From: Bacteroidota bacterium
Lineage (GTDB): Bacteria > Bacteroidota > Bacteroidia > Flavobacteriales_F > PHOS-HE28
NCBI GenBank assembly: GCA_029573495.1
Contig: JAKQEI010000104.1
Location: forward strand, 62,001 to 126,000
Direction of reading: 5' to 3'
DNA length: 64,000 nucleotides
The notes under the pieces are model-generated. The model was not told where the DNA came from and searched no databases. It worked only from the letters and a program-made list of their open reading frames with translations. Made by a program: the position numbers and the translations under genes. Below are positions 43,882 to 51,594 of the stretch, one piece after another; within the stretch, counting starts at the first letter, position 1; the number at the start of each line of letters is the position of its first letter.

Positions 43882-44399
43882 GCGGCTTGATCCGTACCGT
43901 CCGTGGTCATACACCACGGTTCGGAGCCGATGCCTTCCTCGCAGAGACGGCCGTGGTGATCGGTGATGTGGTAATGGGCGACCATTGCAGCGTCTGGTAC
44001 AACGCGGTGGTGCGCGGGGATGTCCATGGGATCCGCATCGGCCATCGTGTGAACATCCAGGATGGAGCCGTGTTGCATGCCACGTTCGAGAAGTGTGGGC
44101 TCACCATCGGTAACGATGTGAGCATCGGGCACAACGCGATCGTGCATGGATGCACGGTGGAGGACAAGGTGCTCATCGGGATGGGCGCCATCGTGATGGA
44201 CCAGGCCGTGATCGGCGCCGGCAGCGTGGTCGCGGCGGGAGCTGTCGTCACCCAGAACACCATCGTACCGCCCGGCAGTCTCATGGCGGGCGTACCCGCG
44301 AGGCGCATCGGTACGGTGGGCAAGGAACTGAGCGAGGGGGAGATCGAGCGGATCGCCCGCAACTATCTCCGATACGCGGGCTGGTTCAAGGAAGGCTGA
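43878..44399 (+). CDS. gamma-carbonic anhydrase family protein
   Basis: A 173-residue left-handed beta-helix protein made of hexapeptide repeats (ETAVVIGDVVMGDH, SVWYNAVVRGDVHGIRIG, NVQDG-like NIQDGAVLHAT). Candidate zinc ligands are in LHATF and SIGHNAIVHGC. Members of the YrdA/PaaY/CaiE subgroup may hydrate CO2 or have other roles. It starts inside the stop of the HMA gene (ATGA) and its 3' end overlaps the convergent murI gene by 14 bases. Whether it belongs functionally to the metal operon, for instance as a metalloprotein, is unclear. Confidence 0.88.
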   Translation: MSGLIRTVRGHTPRFGADAFLAETAVVIGDVVMGDHCSVWYNAVVRGDVHGIRIGHRVNIQDGAVLHATFEKCGLTIGNDVSIGHNAIVHGCTVEDKVLIGMGAIVMDQAVIGAGSVVAAGAVVTQNTIVPPGSLMAGVPARRIGTVGKELSEGEIERIARNYLRYAGWFKEG

Positions 44400-45210
44400 G
44401 GCGGGACTCCTGGTCCCAGGTGGCCTGTTGTACCGGTGCACCCTCAAGTCCGAGTCGCTCCATCATGTGCCGGAACTGTCCGGGATCACCGCTGGTGTAA
44501 CAGCGCAGCTCGCCGATGGAAGCGACATGCGCCATGATGCCGTCCCGGTGCAACACCCGCTCCACCTGCCGCGCGATGGCGGGTGCCGGATCGATCACGC
44601 GCACCTCGGGCCCCACGATGCGCTCGATCAGCGGTCGCACCAGCGGATAATGGGTGCAGCCCAAGACCAGCGCATCGATGTGGCGCTTGAGCATCGGCTC
44701 GATCCAATCACGCAGCATCCGCTCCGTTACCGGTGTGTCGAACTCCCCGGCTTCGATCTGTTTGACAAGCCCCGGGCAGGGTTGATGGATCATCTCCACG
44801 CCCTGGGCGAAGCGCTCCACGATGGTGCCATACAACGCGCTTTGGAAAGTGGCCACGGTGGCCATCACCCCGACGACTCCGGTGCGCGTGTGCTCCACGG
44901 CCGGCTTCACCGCCGGTTCCATGCCCACGAAGGGCACATCCGGATAGGTCTCTCGCAACGGTCTCAATGCCGCCGCACTGGCGGTGTTGCAGGCGATGAC
45001 GATCACTTTGGCACCCTTGTCCAACAGGGCTTCGGTGATGGCGAAGCTGAACCTCCGCACCTCTTCCAGACCACGCGGCCCGTATGGCACATGAGCTCCA
45101 TCGCCGAAATAGAGCAGGCGCTCCGTGGGGAGCGCCTGCCTGATCCTTGCAGTGACCGTGAGGCCGCCGATGCCGGAATCGAAGATGCCGATCGGACGGT
45201 CGTCGGTCAC
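44386..45210 (-). CDS. murI: glutamate racemase
   Basis: Makes D-glutamate for peptidoglycan. The 274-residue product has the N-terminal GIFDSGIGGLTV and YFGDGAHVPYG, and the two catalytic cysteines in VIACNTAS and LGCTHYPLV. It is the last gene of the minus-strand envelope cluster, 12 bases after the ompH gene upstream of it. Its end overlaps the gamma-carbonic anhydrase gene by 14 bases on the opposite strand. Confidence 0.95.
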   Translation of the reverse strand: MTDDRPIGIFDSGIGGLTVTARIRQALPTERLLYFGDGAHVPYGPRGLEEVRRFSFAITEALLDKGAKVIVIACNTASAAALRPLRETYPDVPFVGMEPAVKPAVEHTRTGVVGVMATVATFQSALYGTIVERFAQGVEMIHQPCPGLVKQIEAGEFDTPVTERMLRDWIEPMLKRHIDALVLGCTHYPLVRPLIERIVGPEVRVIDPAPAIARQVERVLHRDGIMAHVASIGELRCYTSGDPGQFRHMMERLGLEGAPVQQATWDQESRLSLP

Positions 45211-45222
45211 GGAGCTGATCCG

Positions 45223-45738
45223 TTACTGGATGCCGAGTTTGGCCTTCACCAACGGGAGGATGTCCTCGCCTTTCTCGAAGTAAAGGACGGTGCCGGTGCT
45301 CACGTCGAACACGTAGGTGAAGTTGTTCTCGGCTGCGACATCGGCAATGGCCTTGTTGGTGCGATCCACCATCGGTCGAAGCAATTCCTCCTCCTGCTTG
45401 GCGAGGTCTTCCTGAGCCTTCTCCTGTGCTGCCTGGATACGCGTCTCCAGGTCACCGATCTCACGCAACGCCATATCCTTCTCCGTCTGCGTCATCGTTT
45501 CGGCCCGCGCCTGGGCATCGGCCACTTTCGCCTGGTATTCAGTCCCCATCGCTTTCAGTCGCTCGTCCAGGGTCTTGGCGAAGGCTTGCATCTTGCTCTC
45601 GGCATCCTTCCGCTCCGGGAGCATCAACATCAACTTTTGCCGGTCGATATGCCCGAGCTTGGTCGCCGTTTGGGCAAAGGCTGCGGGTACGCTGGTAAGT
45701 GCGAGCGCGCAGGCGATCATGAAGTGCTTCATCGTCAT
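45223..45738 (-). CDS. OmpH/Skp family periplasmic chaperone (first copy)
   Basis: A 171-residue protein with a signal peptide (MKHFMIACALALTSVPAAFA) and a coiled-coil Skp body: LGHIDRQKLMLMLPE, then long charged helices (MQAFAKTLDERLKAMGTEYQ, QEKAQEDLAKQEEELL) and a strand TYVFDVSTGTVLYFEKGED. Skp/OmpH holds unfolded outer-membrane proteins on their way to BamA, two genes upstream in this operon. The ATG at 45736-45738 overlaps the stop of the second OmpH gene (ATGA); the next ATG at 45732 would give the signal peptide directly. Confidence 0.9.
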   Translation of the reverse strand: MTMKHFMIACALALTSVPAAFAQTATKLGHIDRQKLMLMLPERKDAESKMQAFAKTLDERLKAMGTEYQAKVADAQARAETMTQTEKDMALREIGDLETRIQAAQEKAQEDLAKQEEELLRPMVDRTNKAIADVAAENNFTYVFDVSTGTVLYFEKGEDILPLVKAKLGIQ

Positions 45739-46412
45739 TTGGTTTTCATCTGGTCGCGTCCACCGGTGTCCATGCGTTGTTGTGGACTGTCCTTTCCCCC
45801 ATCGGGTGGCGTGGTTTCGCGGTCATTGTCCGCGGGAGGTTCGCCGAAGTCCTCGTCCTCGCGAGTGTTCCCACTGTTCTTGTCCTTGCCCGGGCGTATG
45901 CCCAGCTTCCGGAGCACGCTGTCGCTCTTGTCGTATTTCTCGCTGGCGAAGAGCAGGTTGCTCGACTGGCCACCCAGGTCGAACACGGCCACGTAGCTCT
46001 GGCCGGCCACTTCCTTCACCGCGTTGTACACACGGTCCTGGATGGGCTGGATCAGTTCCACCCGTTTCTTGAACAGATCACCCTCGGGTCCGAAACGCTT
46101 CTTCTGAAGGTCGCGCGCCTCCCGTTCGCGGCGGTCGATCTCGTCCAAGCGTGATCGTTTCATCTCCTCGGTCAGCAGGATCGCCTCGGCATTATACGCA
46201 TCGCGCATGCGCTTGATCTGCTGGTAACGGTCGTCGATCTCGTCCTGCCATTGTTTGGAGGAACGATCCAGCTCCTTCTGAGCCGATTCGTACTCCGGCA
46301 TCTGGTCCAGGATGTAGCGCGTGTTCACGAACGCGATACGCTGGGCCATCAACACCGGCGCATGGGCCAGGGTCGCCAGCAGGAACAGGGTGATCAGGGG
46401 GATGCGTTTCAT
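45735..46412 (-). CDS. OmpH/Skp family periplasmic chaperone with disordered tail (second copy)
   Basis: A 225-residue protein: signal peptide (ITLFLLATLAHAPVLMAQ), Skp body starting IAFVNTRYILDQMPEYESAQ, coiled coil to about residue 165 and strand VAVFDLGGQSSNLLFASE. It is longer than the first copy because of a hydrophilic, Pro/Asp/Glu-rich tail of about 50 residues after LRKLGIRPGKDKN, probably disordered. It sits between bamA and the first OmpH gene, a common arrangement in Bacteroidota. The start at ATG 46410-46412 fits a TACTTTCG promoter element 11 bases upstream. Confidence 0.9.
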   Translation of the reverse strand: MKRIPLITLFLLATLAHAPVLMAQRIAFVNTRYILDQMPEYESAQKELDRSSKQWQDEIDDRYQQIKRMRDAYNAEAILLTEEMKRSRLDEIDRREREARDLQKKRFGPEGDLFKKRVELIQPIQDRVYNAVKEVAGQSYVAVFDLGGQSSNLLFASEKYDKSDSVLRKLGIRPGKDKNSGNTREDEDFGEPPADNDRETTPPDGGKDSPQQRMDTGGRDQMKTK

Positions 46413-46423
46413 GCGGAAGCCGT

Positions 46424-46431
46424 CGAAAGTA
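46424..46431 (-). promoter_or_regulatory. promoter -7 element within the bam cluster, upstream of ompH
   Basis: The minus strand reads TACTTTCG, matching TAnnTTCG, in the 40-base gap between bamA and the longer OmpH gene, 11 bases before the start. It could give ompH-ompH-murI their own transcript. Confidence 0.45.
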
Positions 46432-46452
46432 GGCGATCCGGGACGGTGCGGG

Positions 46453-48993
46453 TCACAGTTCGCCAAGATCTATGCCGATCGTGAAGTGGAACTGACTGCG
46501 GGCCATGTTGGGCAGGCCCGGAACATCGTCCAGACGCCAGCCATAATCAAGGCCCATGGGTCCGAACATGGGCAGGAAGAGACGCAGGCCCACCCCTGCC
46601 GACCTGTACAGCTTGAAGGGGGAGAAGGTGTCGAACGAGCTCCAGGTCTTGCCCGCCTGCGCGAAGGCCAGCGTGTAGATCGTGGCCGATGGGTTCAGCG
46701 AGACCGGGAACCGCAGCTCCGCGGTGTACTTGTTCACGACGAAGTTGCCCGTGTTCGGGGACAACGAGAAGTCGTCGTAACCGCGCAAGCCCACCACTTC
46801 GCGGCCGTCGAGCTGGAAGCCGGTGAGCGCCGCACCACCCAGGTAGAACCGTTCGAAGGGGGAGTTGCCCACCGCATCGTTGTAACGGCCCAGGAAGCCG
46901 AAGCCCGCGCGCATCATCAATACCAGGTTGTGGCCGGACTTGCTTCGCGTGAGCTTGTTGAACCATTGCGTGGTGAACTTCCACTTGTGGAACTCTGCCC
47001 ACTGGTAGCGCTGCTCGGGCGGCAGCGAGCGGAAATCACGTCCGTTGGGGAACCATAGCGAAAGGGGGGGGGTCGCCTTCACGCTGAAGCTGATGTCGGA
47101 ACCTGTCCGGGCGAAGAAGGGCTGGTCCACTGAGTTCCGCGAGATCTGGAACTGGTAGGCCAGCACGTTGCTGTTCCCGTTCACGAAGTCGAAGACAACG
47201 CTGCCGCTGCTGAAGTTGCGCAGGTCGTAGTTCTGGTAGCTCAGGGTCTGCCGAAGGATGAAGTAGTCGTCCGGCCAGGTGAGGCGCTTGCCCAGGCCCA
47301 CCGTAGCCCCCCAGATCACCAGCTTCTGCAGGTTGGGGTTGCGTATCCGCCCCGCATCCGTGTCAATGAACGTGCGCTCCCCATTGGACTGCACCGAGCT
47401 GTATCCGGAAAGGCTGAACGAGTTCGGCTTGCGGCCACCCAGCCAGGGCTCCACGAAGCTGAGGCTGTAGCTCTGGAAGAAGCGGCCGTTGGTCTGCGCC
47501 CGCAGGTTCAAGGTCTGCCCATCACCCGCCGGCAGCGGGGCCCAGGCGCCCTTCTTGAAGGTGTTGCGCAGGCTGAAGTTGGTGAAGGAAACCCCCAGGG
47601 AAAGCACAACGCGCCCGGCACCCCAGCCACCGCTCAACTCAAGTCGATCGCTCGGCTTCTCCTCCACCGTGTACTCGAGGTCCACCGTGCCCGTGCGGGG
47701 GTCCTGGATCGGGTTCACCCCGAGCGATTCCGGGTTGAAGTAACCCAGGGTGCTCAGTTCACGCTGCGTCCGGATCACGTCACTGCGGTTGAAGAGCTGC
47801 CCCGGCTTCGTCCGGATCTCCCTTCGGATCACATGCTCGTTGGTCTTCGTGTTCCCCTTGATCAGGATGCTCCGGATCCGGAACTGCCGCCCTTCGCGGA
47901 TGCGCAGGTCCAGGTCGATGCTGTCGCCCTCCACCAGCAGTTCCACCGGGTCAGGATAGAAGCTCAAGTAGCCGTCATCCATGTACAACGAGGTGATGTC
48001 CCGACCGCTCGGGTTCATGTACAGGCGGCTGTCCAGCAACTTCTTGTTGTACACATCGCCCTTCCGGATGTTCAGGATCGAGAGCAGCGTATCCGTGCTG
48101 TGCTTGGTGTTGCCGGTGATGGACACGTTGCGCCAGTGGAATTTCGCTCCCTCATCCACGGTGATGCGGATGCCGATCCGCTTGCTGCTCACGTCGTACA
48201 CCGTATCCTTCACGATGGCGGCGTTGCGGTAGCCCTTCTCGTTGTACACATCGAGCACCGCGTTCTTGTCCCCCTTGAACTCGTTGCTGATGAACTTGCT
48301 ACCGCCGAAGGGATTGTACCAACGCTTGCGCTTGGTCTTCTTCATGGCACGCCGCAACCGCCGGTCGCTCACGTTCTCATTGCCCTCGAATGCGACCTCC
48401 TTGATCTTCACCTTGGGTCCCTTTTCCACCTTGATGATCAGCAGGTCGCTGTTCTCAGGGGCGGTCGCAGCGGTATCCGGCCGTTGGATGATGTCCACCG
48501 TGGTGCGCAGGAACCCCTTTTCCAGGAAGTACTTGCGGATGACGGTGCGGGTGTTGGCCACCACCGCGTCGTTCACCTGCTGCCCGCGGATCAGCTGGAT
48601 CTCATCGCGCAGCTTGTCACCCTCGTTCTTGGTGACGCCCTCGAACTTGAAGCGGGACAATCGGGGCTTTTCGGTAACGATGATGTGCAGGAAGATCGTG
48701 CGTCCGCGGATCTCGGCCGCCTCGATACTGATGTCGCTGAAGAGCTTCTGCTCCCAGAGGTTCTCGATGGCACGGCTGATGCGCTCACCCGGGATCGTCA
48801 CCTTGTCCCCGACCTGCAGTCCTGTGAATAGTTTCACCGCGTTGGGGTCGGTGGTCTTGGTGCCGCTCACCGTGATCCCACCGATCTCGTATTCCAACGG
48901 AACGGCCGGGTCCATCACCGGCTGCGTGGTGACCTGTGCGATGGACGTGATCACCGACAGGCCAAGGAAGAAGGAGAGGAGCGCGCGCATCAT
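46453..48993 (-). CDS. bamA: outer-membrane protein assembly factor BamA
   Basis: An 846-residue Omp85 protein that inserts barrels into the outer membrane. Signal peptide (LLSFFLGLSVITSIAQ), several POTRA domains (residues about 35-430, with GGITVSGTKTTDPNAV and RFKFEGVTKNEGDK at domain starts), then a 16-strand barrel with RLELSGGWGAGRV, LGGAALTGFQLDGREVVGLRGYDD, GPMGLDYGWRLD and the final HFTIGIDLGEL. The motif VGLRGYDD corresponds to the VRGF/Y motif of Omp85 proteins. Its start overlaps the uppS stop (ATGA). Gene order murI-ompH-ompH-bamA-uppS is typical of Flavobacteriia. Confidence 0.95.
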   Translation of the reverse strand: MMRALLSFFLGLSVITSIAQVTTQPVMDPAVPLEYEIGGITVSGTKTTDPNAVKLFTGLQVGDKVTIPGERISRAIENLWEQKLFSDISIEAAEIRGRTIFLHIIVTEKPRLSRFKFEGVTKNEGDKLRDEIQLIRGQQVNDAVVANTRTVIRKYFLEKGFLRTTVDIIQRPDTAATAPENSDLLIIKVEKGPKVKIKEVAFEGNENVSDRRLRRAMKKTKRKRWYNPFGGSKFISNEFKGDKNAVLDVYNEKGYRNAAIVKDTVYDVSSKRIGIRITVDEGAKFHWRNVSITGNTKHSTDTLLSILNIRKGDVYNKKLLDSRLYMNPSGRDITSLYMDDGYLSFYPDPVELLVEGDSIDLDLRIREGRQFRIRSILIKGNTKTNEHVIRREIRTKPGQLFNRSDVIRTQRELSTLGYFNPESLGVNPIQDPRTGTVDLEYTVEEKPSDRLELSGGWGAGRVVLSLGVSFTNFSLRNTFKKGAWAPLPAGDGQTLNLRAQTNGRFFQSYSLSFVEPWLGGRKPNSFSLSGYSSVQSNGERTFIDTDAGRIRNPNLQKLVIWGATVGLGKRLTWPDDYFILRQTLSYQNYDLRNFSSGSVVFDFVNGNSNVLAYQFQISRNSVDQPFFARTGSDISFSVKATPPLSLWFPNGRDFRSLPPEQRYQWAEFHKWKFTTQWFNKLTRSKSGHNLVLMMRAGFGFLGRYNDAVGNSPFERFYLGGAALTGFQLDGREVVGLRGYDDFSLSPNTGNFVVNKYTAELRFPVSLNPSATIYTLAFAQAGKTWSSFDTFSPFKLYRSAGVGLRLFLPMFGPMGLDYGWRLDDVPGLPNMARSQFHFTIGIDLGEL

Positions 48994-49760
48994 CCGGGTG
49001 TCACTTGTTCACTGATGAGGCCGAAGCGGCGCTCGCGGCATTGGTAGTCGATCACGGCCTGGAAGAGATGTTCCTTCCGGAAGTCGGGCCACATCACCGG
49101 CGTGAACCAGAGCTCGGCATAGGCGATCTGCCAAAGGAGGAAGTTGCTGATCCGGTGCTCGCCGCTGGTGCGGATGAGCAGTTCCGGGTCAGGGATGCCG
49201 GCGGTACTGAGCCGTTCCGCCACCGTGGCCTCCGTGATGGCCTCCGGTCGCAACCGCCCTTCCTTCACCTCCTGCGCGATGGCACGGACCATGCCCACCA
49301 GTTCCCAGCGCGCGCTGTAGCTCAGCGCCAGGGTGATGGTGATCTTGTCGTTCTGGGCGGTGGCGGCAATGGCCTCCAGCAGGGTCGTCCGGCAGCTCTC
49401 GGGAAGCGCATTGGTGTCGCCGATGGTGTTCAGGCGCACTCCATTCGCGTTCAACTCCTCCAGTTCCCCAACGACCGTCCGCACCAGCAGGTCCATCAAG
49501 GCGTCCACCTCCGCTTTCGGACGATTCCAGTTCTCGGTGCTGAAGGCGTAGAGCGTCAGGTGCTCCACCCCGATCTCCCGGCAGGCCACCAGCGCCTCCC
49601 GCACGGAACGCACGCCGTTCGCGTGTCCCACCACCCGGTGCTCGCCCTGGCGCTCGGCCCACCGACCGTTACCATCCATGATGATGGCGATATGCCGTGG
49701 GACCCGCCTGGGGTCGATGCGCTGCTTCAGCGCTTCATGGATGTCCTCGGGGCGTTCCAA
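48990..49760 (-). CDS. uppS: isoprenyl transferase (undecaprenyl diphosphate synthase)
   Basis: Cis-prenyltransferase that makes the C55 lipid carrier for peptidoglycan and surface polysaccharides. Motifs: HIAIIMDGNGRWA near residue 25, TLYAFSTENWNRP, and the C-terminal LLIRTSGEHRISNFLLWQIAY with ELWFTPVMWPDF. No in-frame ATG or GTG lies in a sensible place upstream of the first motif; I use the TTG at 49758-49760 (MERPEDIHEALKQ when read as Met), giving 256 residues, near the family norm. A TTG at 49781 is an alternative. The frame is open further upstream, overlapping DUF6089, but that part does not resemble UppS. Coupled to bamA. Confidence 0.9.
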   Translation of the reverse strand: MERPEDIHEALKQRIDPRRVPRHIAIIMDGNGRWAERQGEHRVVGHANGVRSVREALVACREIGVEHLTLYAFSTENWNRPKAEVDALMDLLVRTVVGELEELNANGVRLNTIGDTNALPESCRTTLLEAIAATAQNDKITITLALSYSARWELVGMVRAIAQEVKEGRLRPEAITEATVAERLSTAGIPDPELLIRTSGEHRISNFLLWQIAYAELWFTPVMWPDFRKEHLFQAVIDYQCRERRFGLISEQVTPG

Positions 49761-49791
49761 AACGGGTGCGAAGATCGCCAAAAGGCTTGGA

Positions 49792-50640
49792 TCAGCGCCG
49801 CTTGCGCATCCAGTTGTACTGTTCCTCGCAATCGGAGAAGCGGGAGATGATGTAGGTGACCGAAAGCCCGGTGTACTGGTACCAATCCCGGGTGTCGGCG
49901 TCGCCCCGGGCACGGCCCTCGTTCGGGTAGTCCGGCAGCTGGCCCAGTACGCCCGGATCGGCCAGGGTGGCCGCCAATGGGCCGTTCTCAAAGGCGAGTT
50001 GGTCCCGGTCCACATAGGTCCCGCTCACATCGTCGATGTAGTCGGTGTACGTCCGCCGCAGGCCCCATTCCACCTGGAAGTCAAGCCGCCCCACGTTCCA
50101 TTTGAAGCCGACCCCGAAGGGGATGCATACTTGGTCCACCGCGTAAACGTCTGAGCCTGGCCGCGCCGTGGTCCCCTGTCCTTCAGTGCCCAGCGTTTGC
50201 AGGTCGTACCATTCGCCGTTCAGTTCCGCCTGGGGGGAGGCCCGGAAATAGGCCAGGCCGGCGAATACGAAGGGGGTCCACATTTTGCTGTCCTTGTCCT
50301 TGCTCCGGTATTTCCGGAAGTTCACCTCAACGAGCGCGGACAGCTCGATCAAGCGCGCCTTGAAATGGAGGTTCCGCAGCAGCTGCAGCGTGTCGGAAGA
50401 ACGGCTATCGTAAGCCTGCAGGGTGCCATTCAGCGCCTGGAGCCGCACGGCATAGCGGTCGCTGAAATTATACCGGTACAGGACCCCATAGGCCAGCTTG
50501 GTATCCTTCGGATAATGCCTGTATGGATTGAGGTCGCCGATGTAATAGGTCACCCCGCCAGTAACGCCCAATTCGCTCACTTGGGCACGCAGGCCGGTCA
50601 GGCTGAGGAAGGCGAGTATCAGGATGAGATGGCGGAGCAT
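49792..50640 (-). CDS. DUF6089 family outer-membrane barrel-like protein
   Basis: A 282-residue protein with a signal peptide (LILILAFLSLTGLRAQ) and repeated amphipathic strands (ELGVTGGVTYYIGDLNPYR, AYGVLYRYNFSDRYAVRLQA, YTDYIDDVSGTYVD). The opening and the DYIDDVSG pattern match the DUF6089 family, which is found next to uppS and bamA across Bacteroidota; function is unknown, but a role in envelope biogenesis is likely. The promoter element TACCTTCG lies 50 bases upstream in the gap to nadK. Confidence 0.85.
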   Translation of the reverse strand: MLRHLILILAFLSLTGLRAQVSELGVTGGVTYYIGDLNPYRHYPKDTKLAYGVLYRYNFSDRYAVRLQALNGTLQAYDSRSSDTLQLLRNLHFKARLIELSALVEVNFRKYRSKDKDSKMWTPFVFAGLAYFRASPQAELNGEWYDLQTLGTEGQGTTARPGSDVYAVDQVCIPFGVGFKWNVGRLDFQVEWGLRRTYTDYIDDVSGTYVDRDQLAFENGPLAATLADPGVLGQLPDYPNEGRARGDADTRDWYQYTGLSVTYIISRFSDCEEQYNWMRKRR

Positions 50641-50690
50641 CCGTCGTGCAACGCGCAGGACCGCGGTTTGGTACGTGGTCCGGCGTGCCG

Positions 50691-50698
50691 CGAAGGTA
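50691..50698 (-). promoter_or_regulatory. promoter -7 element of DUF6089-uppS-bamA
   Basis: The minus strand reads TACCTTCG, matching TAnnTTCG, in the short gap before DUF6089 and just after the nadK stop, 50 bases before the start. Confidence 0.45.
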
Positions 50699-50700
50699 AT

Positions 50701-51591
50701 TCACGCCCTCGGAGGACCGGACCGGACATCCAGGCCCCAGCTCAGCTTGGTCCGCAGCGTATCCAGGAAGTCCGTGTTCTCCAGCTGCACCATCTTGACC
50801 GTGAACCCGGCGCGTTGGATGGTGATCAAACTCTGCCCATCGATGCTGGCACTCCGCGAGTCGAGGTTCATCAGGCACCGGTCCGAACGGGCCTCCAGCC
50901 GAAGGGTGATCGTGTAATGGTCCGGGATCACGAATGGCCGAACGTTCAGGTTGTGCGGGCAGATCGGATTGATCACCAGCACATCCGAGGTAGGGTAGAG
51001 GATCGGACCACCGCAGCTCAGCGAATAGGCGGTGGAGCCCGTGGGGGTGGCGATGATGAGGCCGTCCGCCCAGTAAGTGTTCAGGTAGTCAGCGCCGAGG
51101 TGCACATGCACGGCGATCATGCTGCTGCTTTCCCGCTTGTGGATGCTCACCTCGTTCATCGCGAAGTTCAACCGCCCCAAGGCTTCCTGATGGTCGGTCA
51201 CCTCAAGCAGGGAGCGTTCCTGCAACAGGTATCGCCCGCCCATGATCGACGCCAGCGCGTGCTCCACGGTGTCCAGCCGGACATTGCTGAGGAAGCCCAG
51301 GCGCCCCAGGTTGATCCCCAGGATCGGGACTTCCGCCCGACCCACCCACGCCACGGTGTCCAGCAGGGTGCCATCGCCACCGAGACCGATGCAGAGGTCC
51401 AGATCGGCCTGCCGCAGGTCGTCCATCGAAAGCACGGGCCACGCATGTGCCATCCCTGACTCGTTCAACCAAGCAGCCAGGGCCGGGGAGAGCAGGGGTT
51501 CCATGCCGTGCGCCACCATCCGGGCGATGGTGCTCATCATCACCGGAGCGCTTTCCGCCTCCATGGCCCGTCCGTTCACACCGATGCGCAT
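50701..51591 (-). CDS. nadK: NAD kinase
   Basis: Phosphorylates NAD to NADP. The 296-residue product has the GGDG motif in LGGDGTLLDTVAWVG, followed by ILGINLGRLGFLSNV, ALNE-type FAMNEVSIHKRESS, DGLIIATPTGSTAYSLSCGGPI and PHNLNVRPFVIPD. Length and motifs are normal. It follows the Omp85-like gene by 3 bases and sits before DUF6089, a conserved order in Bacteroidota. Confidence 0.95.
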   Translation of the reverse strand: MRIGVNGRAMEAESAPVMMSTIARMVAHGMEPLLSPALAAWLNESGMAHAWPVLSMDDLRQADLDLCIGLGGDGTLLDTVAWVGRAEVPILGINLGRLGFLSNVRLDTVEHALASIMGGRYLLQERSLLEVTDHQEALGRLNFAMNEVSIHKRESSSMIAVHVHLGADYLNTYWADGLIIATPTGSTAYSLSCGGPILYPTSDVLVINPICPHNLNVRPFVIPDHYTITLRLEARSDRCLMNLDSRSASIDGQSLITIQRAGFTVKMVQLENTDFLDTLRTKLSWGLDVRSGPPRA

Positions 51592-51594
51592 CCG

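Noticed and set aside
48990-50015. Longer 341-residue version of the isoprenyl transferase.
   Set aside because: The extra N-terminal part is antisense-like, overlaps DUF6089 and has no similarity to the family.
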